NCBI GenBank assembly: GCA_937873695.1
Contig: CALMYL010000023.1
Location: forward strand, 62,001 to 126,000
Length of the DNA: 64,000 nucleotides
Reading direction: 5' to 3'
Source: an uncultured Ignavibacteria bacterium
Lineage (GTDB): Bacteria; Bacteroidota; Ignavibacteria; Tepidaquicellales; OLB5
Below the pieces are notes generated by a model that made no database searches, had not been told where the DNA came from, and saw only the letters and a program-made list of their open reading frames with translations. This document shows, piece by piece, positions 61,696 to 64,000 of the stretch. The position numbers and the translations under genes are program-made. The number at the start of each line of letters is the position of its first letter. Position 1 is the stretch's first letter.

Positions 61696-63573
61696 CTATT
61701 TAAAAAACCAGTAATTGTTCGTGGTATCCGCATCCGGAATATACTGGCTGCCAAGCTCTATTGATTGCGGCTTACTGCCGGTTTCCATTTCTATCCATAC
61801 TGACTCGTCATCTTCATTTTTCCATACAGAAGCAGTTCTGTAAGCCCTTTTAACGCCTCCATCCCTGAACTTCACCGTTAATGAAATAGGTACGGGCAGA
61901 TCACCTTCTTTTGAGACAGCTATTTTAAGAATGTCATCTTTGTATATAACCGAATCGATCGCAGCATCTGGAAATCCCTGTTTAAAGAACCAAGGTTCAT
62001 AAAACCAGCCCAGGTCATCATCTGTAACATCTTCAAATGTGAAAAAGAAATCATAAGGAGTTGGGTGCTTGCCGTTCCAGCGTTTCATGTATTCCTGCAG
62101 AGCCTTTTTAAAAGCGGTTTCGCCGATAAAATCTCGCATTATGTTATAAGCATTTGCAGGGCGAAAGTAAGCGTGATTGCCGTACATTTCACCGCGTATC
62201 ATATAACTTGGGTACATCATCGGGAACTCATCAAACTGTCCCGCGTAATCAAGGTAGCGTTTCACATTCCTTGCCCTGAAGTCAATTGTTTTATCAAGCT
62301 CATACTGGATATATTCAGAAAGCATTTGTGTCCAGCCTTCATCCATCCACGCATATTTGCGTTCATTTATTCCCATATAGAAAGGGAAATAAGCGTGCAT
62401 TACTTCGTGAACAACTGTGTGCACGGTCCATATGCGCTGTTCGCCGGTGTTCATGTTAACCATCATGGGTGATTCCATCCCGCCCCTGCCGTCAAACACT
62501 GTGATCCTGGGATACGGGAATGCAATACCCGGAAGATCTTTTGAAGCAAGCTCAACTGTTTTTGCGGCAATATCACACACTTCGTAAAACGATAGCGAGG
62601 AGGGCTTGTAAGCTGAGCCTACAAAAACTTTTTTTCCTCCGGCATCTGCAAGTCTTCCATCCCAAAGATAGTTTGCTGCTGTACCAAATGTAAAATCAGG
62701 AATTCCTTTTGCTGTGAAATGCCATGTGTTTGTATCTGCGGCGTTGCTGAAAATAATTATGCCGGGTTCATAGTCCTGAGCTGTAATTATATTTATTGTA
62801 TTAAATGAAGTATTTGCTTCAGCATATTTTGAAAGTATCTGCGGTGCAAAAAGTTCTTCAGGATTCTGCAGCTCACCCGTGCCCCAAACACAGTAGTTAT
62901 TTGGTACCGTAATTTTTACATCATAATTATTAAAATCATTATAAAACTCAGTGTTGCCCGTATATTCGGTCATATCCCATCCGTCAATATCATCATATAC
63001 TGCTATTTGCGGATACCAGTAAGCAATAAAAAATACAGCGGAGTCGTACCGGCCCATTCTGAGCCCGTTCTCGCGGGGAATTTTAAATTCCCAGCTTAAA
63101 TTTATGGTGGTCTGTTTTCGGGGATTAATTGTAATATCCTTAATTACAAGGTTAGTGCCCGTATTTTCAAGTGAAGTATCTGTTTTGGGGTCGATGAACT
63201 TTTTACCCACTGAAATTGTCTGAAGCACCATTCCCGCCTGGTCATCATCTGTCTTTAAGGGAAAGTCACGCATTGCATCACGTTTAAAAATATTGGGATA
63301 TAGTCTGAGCACCAGTTTATCCAGAGTATCCGGACTTGAGTTGTAATAAATTATATTAGCGGAACCTTTCAAAATTCCTGTAAGAGGATCAAGCCTTGCC
63401 GATATTTTATAATCAGAGTGATTCTGCCAGTATTCTGTCCCGGGTTTTCCGTCAAGTGAGCGGGTACCTTCTTCATATGCAGCCTGGAATTCCAATGGAA
63501 CATATATAGATTGGGAATAAACCCCTGCATTAAGTAAGAAAAGAAGAAAAAGTATGTTTTTTTTGCTGAACAT
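61696..63573 (-). CDS. M1-family (gluzincin) metallopeptidase, exported
   Basis: 625 residues with a signal peptide. Zinc site HExxH is HEVMH (389-393), and the third ligand is Glu412 in WMDEGW, 19 residues on, the M1 spacing. The exopeptidase motif GxMEN appears as GGMES. Residues 25-260 form the usual N-terminal beta saddle (SARLDPLTGILKGSANIIYYN). It would trim peptides in the periplasm or outside. The substituted motif may change N-terminal recognition. Confidence 0.88.
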   Translation of the reverse strand: MFSKKNILFLLFLLNAGVYSQSIYVPLEFQAAYEEGTRSLDGKPGTEYWQNHSDYKISARLDPLTGILKGSANIIYYNSSPDTLDKLVLRLYPNIFKRDAMRDFPLKTDDDQAGMVLQTISVGKKFIDPKTDTSLENTGTNLVIKDITINPRKQTTINLSWEFKIPRENGLRMGRYDSAVFFIAYWYPQIAVYDDIDGWDMTEYTGNTEFYNDFNNYDVKITVPNNYCVWGTGELQNPEELFAPQILSKYAEANTSFNTINIITAQDYEPGIIIFSNAADTNTWHFTAKGIPDFTFGTAANYLWDGRLADAGGKKVFVGSAYKPSSLSFYEVCDIAAKTVELASKDLPGIAFPYPRITVFDGRGGMESPMMVNMNTGEQRIWTVHTVVHEVMHAYFPFYMGINERKYAWMDEGWTQMLSEYIQYELDKTIDFRARNVKRYLDYAGQFDEFPMMYPSYMIRGEMYGNHAYFRPANAYNIMRDFIGETAFKKALQEYMKRWNGKHPTPYDFFFTFEDVTDDDLGWFYEPWFFKQGFPDAAIDSVIYKDDILKIAVSKEGDLPVPISLTVKFRDGGVKRAYRTASVWKNEDDESVWIEMETGSKPQSIELGSQYIPDADTTNNYWFFK

Positions 63574-63653
63574 TATTATAAGATATTTAATAACAAAATC
63601 ATATAAAAGGTTCTTTTTAAGCTAAAGTCTAAATTGTTCAAATCTGATCTGAA

Positions 63654-64000
63654 TTATCTTGTATAAAAGCCAAACCCTACACCTAAAGAAATTTCAAAAG
63701 CTCCAGAGAAGTCATCTTTGATAACAATTTTGCGAAATTTTATGTTCGGGTGAATGGAAATATTATCACTGAAGCCTGTTGAAGCCCACAAACCTATTGC
63801 CACCTGTGCAAATAGACCTTTGTGTGTGAAGTCTGTGTAATACCCGCCGCCGGGTGATATCATGAATAGTGAGGGCTGAGAGAAATTTCCGTTCATAGGG
63901 ATATCTAAATTATATGAAATATGCAGAGCGCTGGTGCGCTCACTGCGGAAAATATATGTGTAATCAAGTTCTGCTCTGCCGTATGGAAATTTGCCTATGG
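63654..64000 (-). CDS. Outer-membrane beta-barrel-like protein, 5' end beyond the window
   Basis: The frame stays open from the stop at 63654 to the window edge, so the gene is partial. The visible 115 residues alternate polar and hydrophobic residues (YGRAELDYTYIFRSERTSA, LFAQVAIGLWASTGFSD) and end in an aromatic-rich strand FEISLGVGFGFYTR, as outer-membrane barrels do. A Met at 63896 is internal, not the start. Family cannot be given. Confidence 0.6.
   Translation of the reverse strand, partial: IGKFPYGRAELDYTYIFRSERTSALHISYNLDIPMNGNFSQPSLFMISPGGGYYTDFTHKGLFAQVAIGLWASTGFSDNISIHPNIKFRKIVIKDDFSGAFEISLGVGFGFYTR

Overview
The window looks like a chromosome segment of a Bacteroidota/Chlorobi-type bacterium, most likely Ignavibacteria-like. 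Four proteins end in a type IX secretion (T9SS) type A sorting domain with the NYPNPFNP signature. The respiratory chain uses alternative complex III (ACIII) and a caa3-like oxidase with a YSHPAV helix VI. A nosLDFY cluster indicates nitrous oxide reduction. Shine-Dalgarno sequences are often absent and at least eight genes use TTG starts. There are no rRNA or tRNA genes, no CRISPR array and no recognisable insertion sequence or phage. The lineage is inferred from gene content only.

Layout. 1-3632: nosL, nosD, nosF and nosY, the maturation tail of a nos operon whose nosZ would lie upstream. 3990-9192: a T9SS Kelch-like protein, an alpha/beta hydrolase, an orphan MNT nucleotidyltransferase with a stub of a partner gene, and a Ppx/GppA phosphatase. 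9222-9835: an intact HepT/MntA toxin-antitoxin pair. 9884-10833: truA, with a repeat inserted in frame and a second copy of its 3' end downstream. 10991-19261: a secreted protein of unknown function, DoxX, a DUF985 cupin, and a stress-like group (GNAT-nitrilase fusion, Balon-type eRF1-like protein, divergent tandem UspA). 19914-36551: one long respiratory block, ActA, Tat-leader peptide, ActB, small membrane protein, ActC, ActD-ActE fusion, ActF, cytochrome c, SCO1, cox I/III/IV/II, CtaB, and an 8-helix cytochrome c. 36672-47909: ECF sigma factor with its membrane partner, DUF423, trypsin-like protease, secreted arylsulfotransferase-like protein, serS, rmlD-like, PfkB, aldo/keto reductase, LpxL-like acyltransferase, heptosyltransferase. 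48154-64000: MazEF, uvrA with ORF6N, thyX, an amino-acid permease, T9SS proteins, an S74 self-cleaving surface protein, a conserved helical protein, an M1-type peptidase, and an outer-membrane protein cut by the window edge.

How it works together. ACIII oxidises quinol and passes electrons through its c haems and the nearby monohaem cytochromes to the copper oxidase. SCO1 and CtaB supply the CuA centre and haem of that oxidase. The nos cluster gives a second, anaerobic terminal acceptor.

The most unusual content is between the genes. At least four families of nested palindromic repeats are scattered through the spacers. In several, the arms differ between copies while staying complementary within each copy, which points to selection on structure. 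One repeat sits in frame inside truA. The truA tail duplicated 134 bp away differs from the gene copy at five positions, all synonymous.
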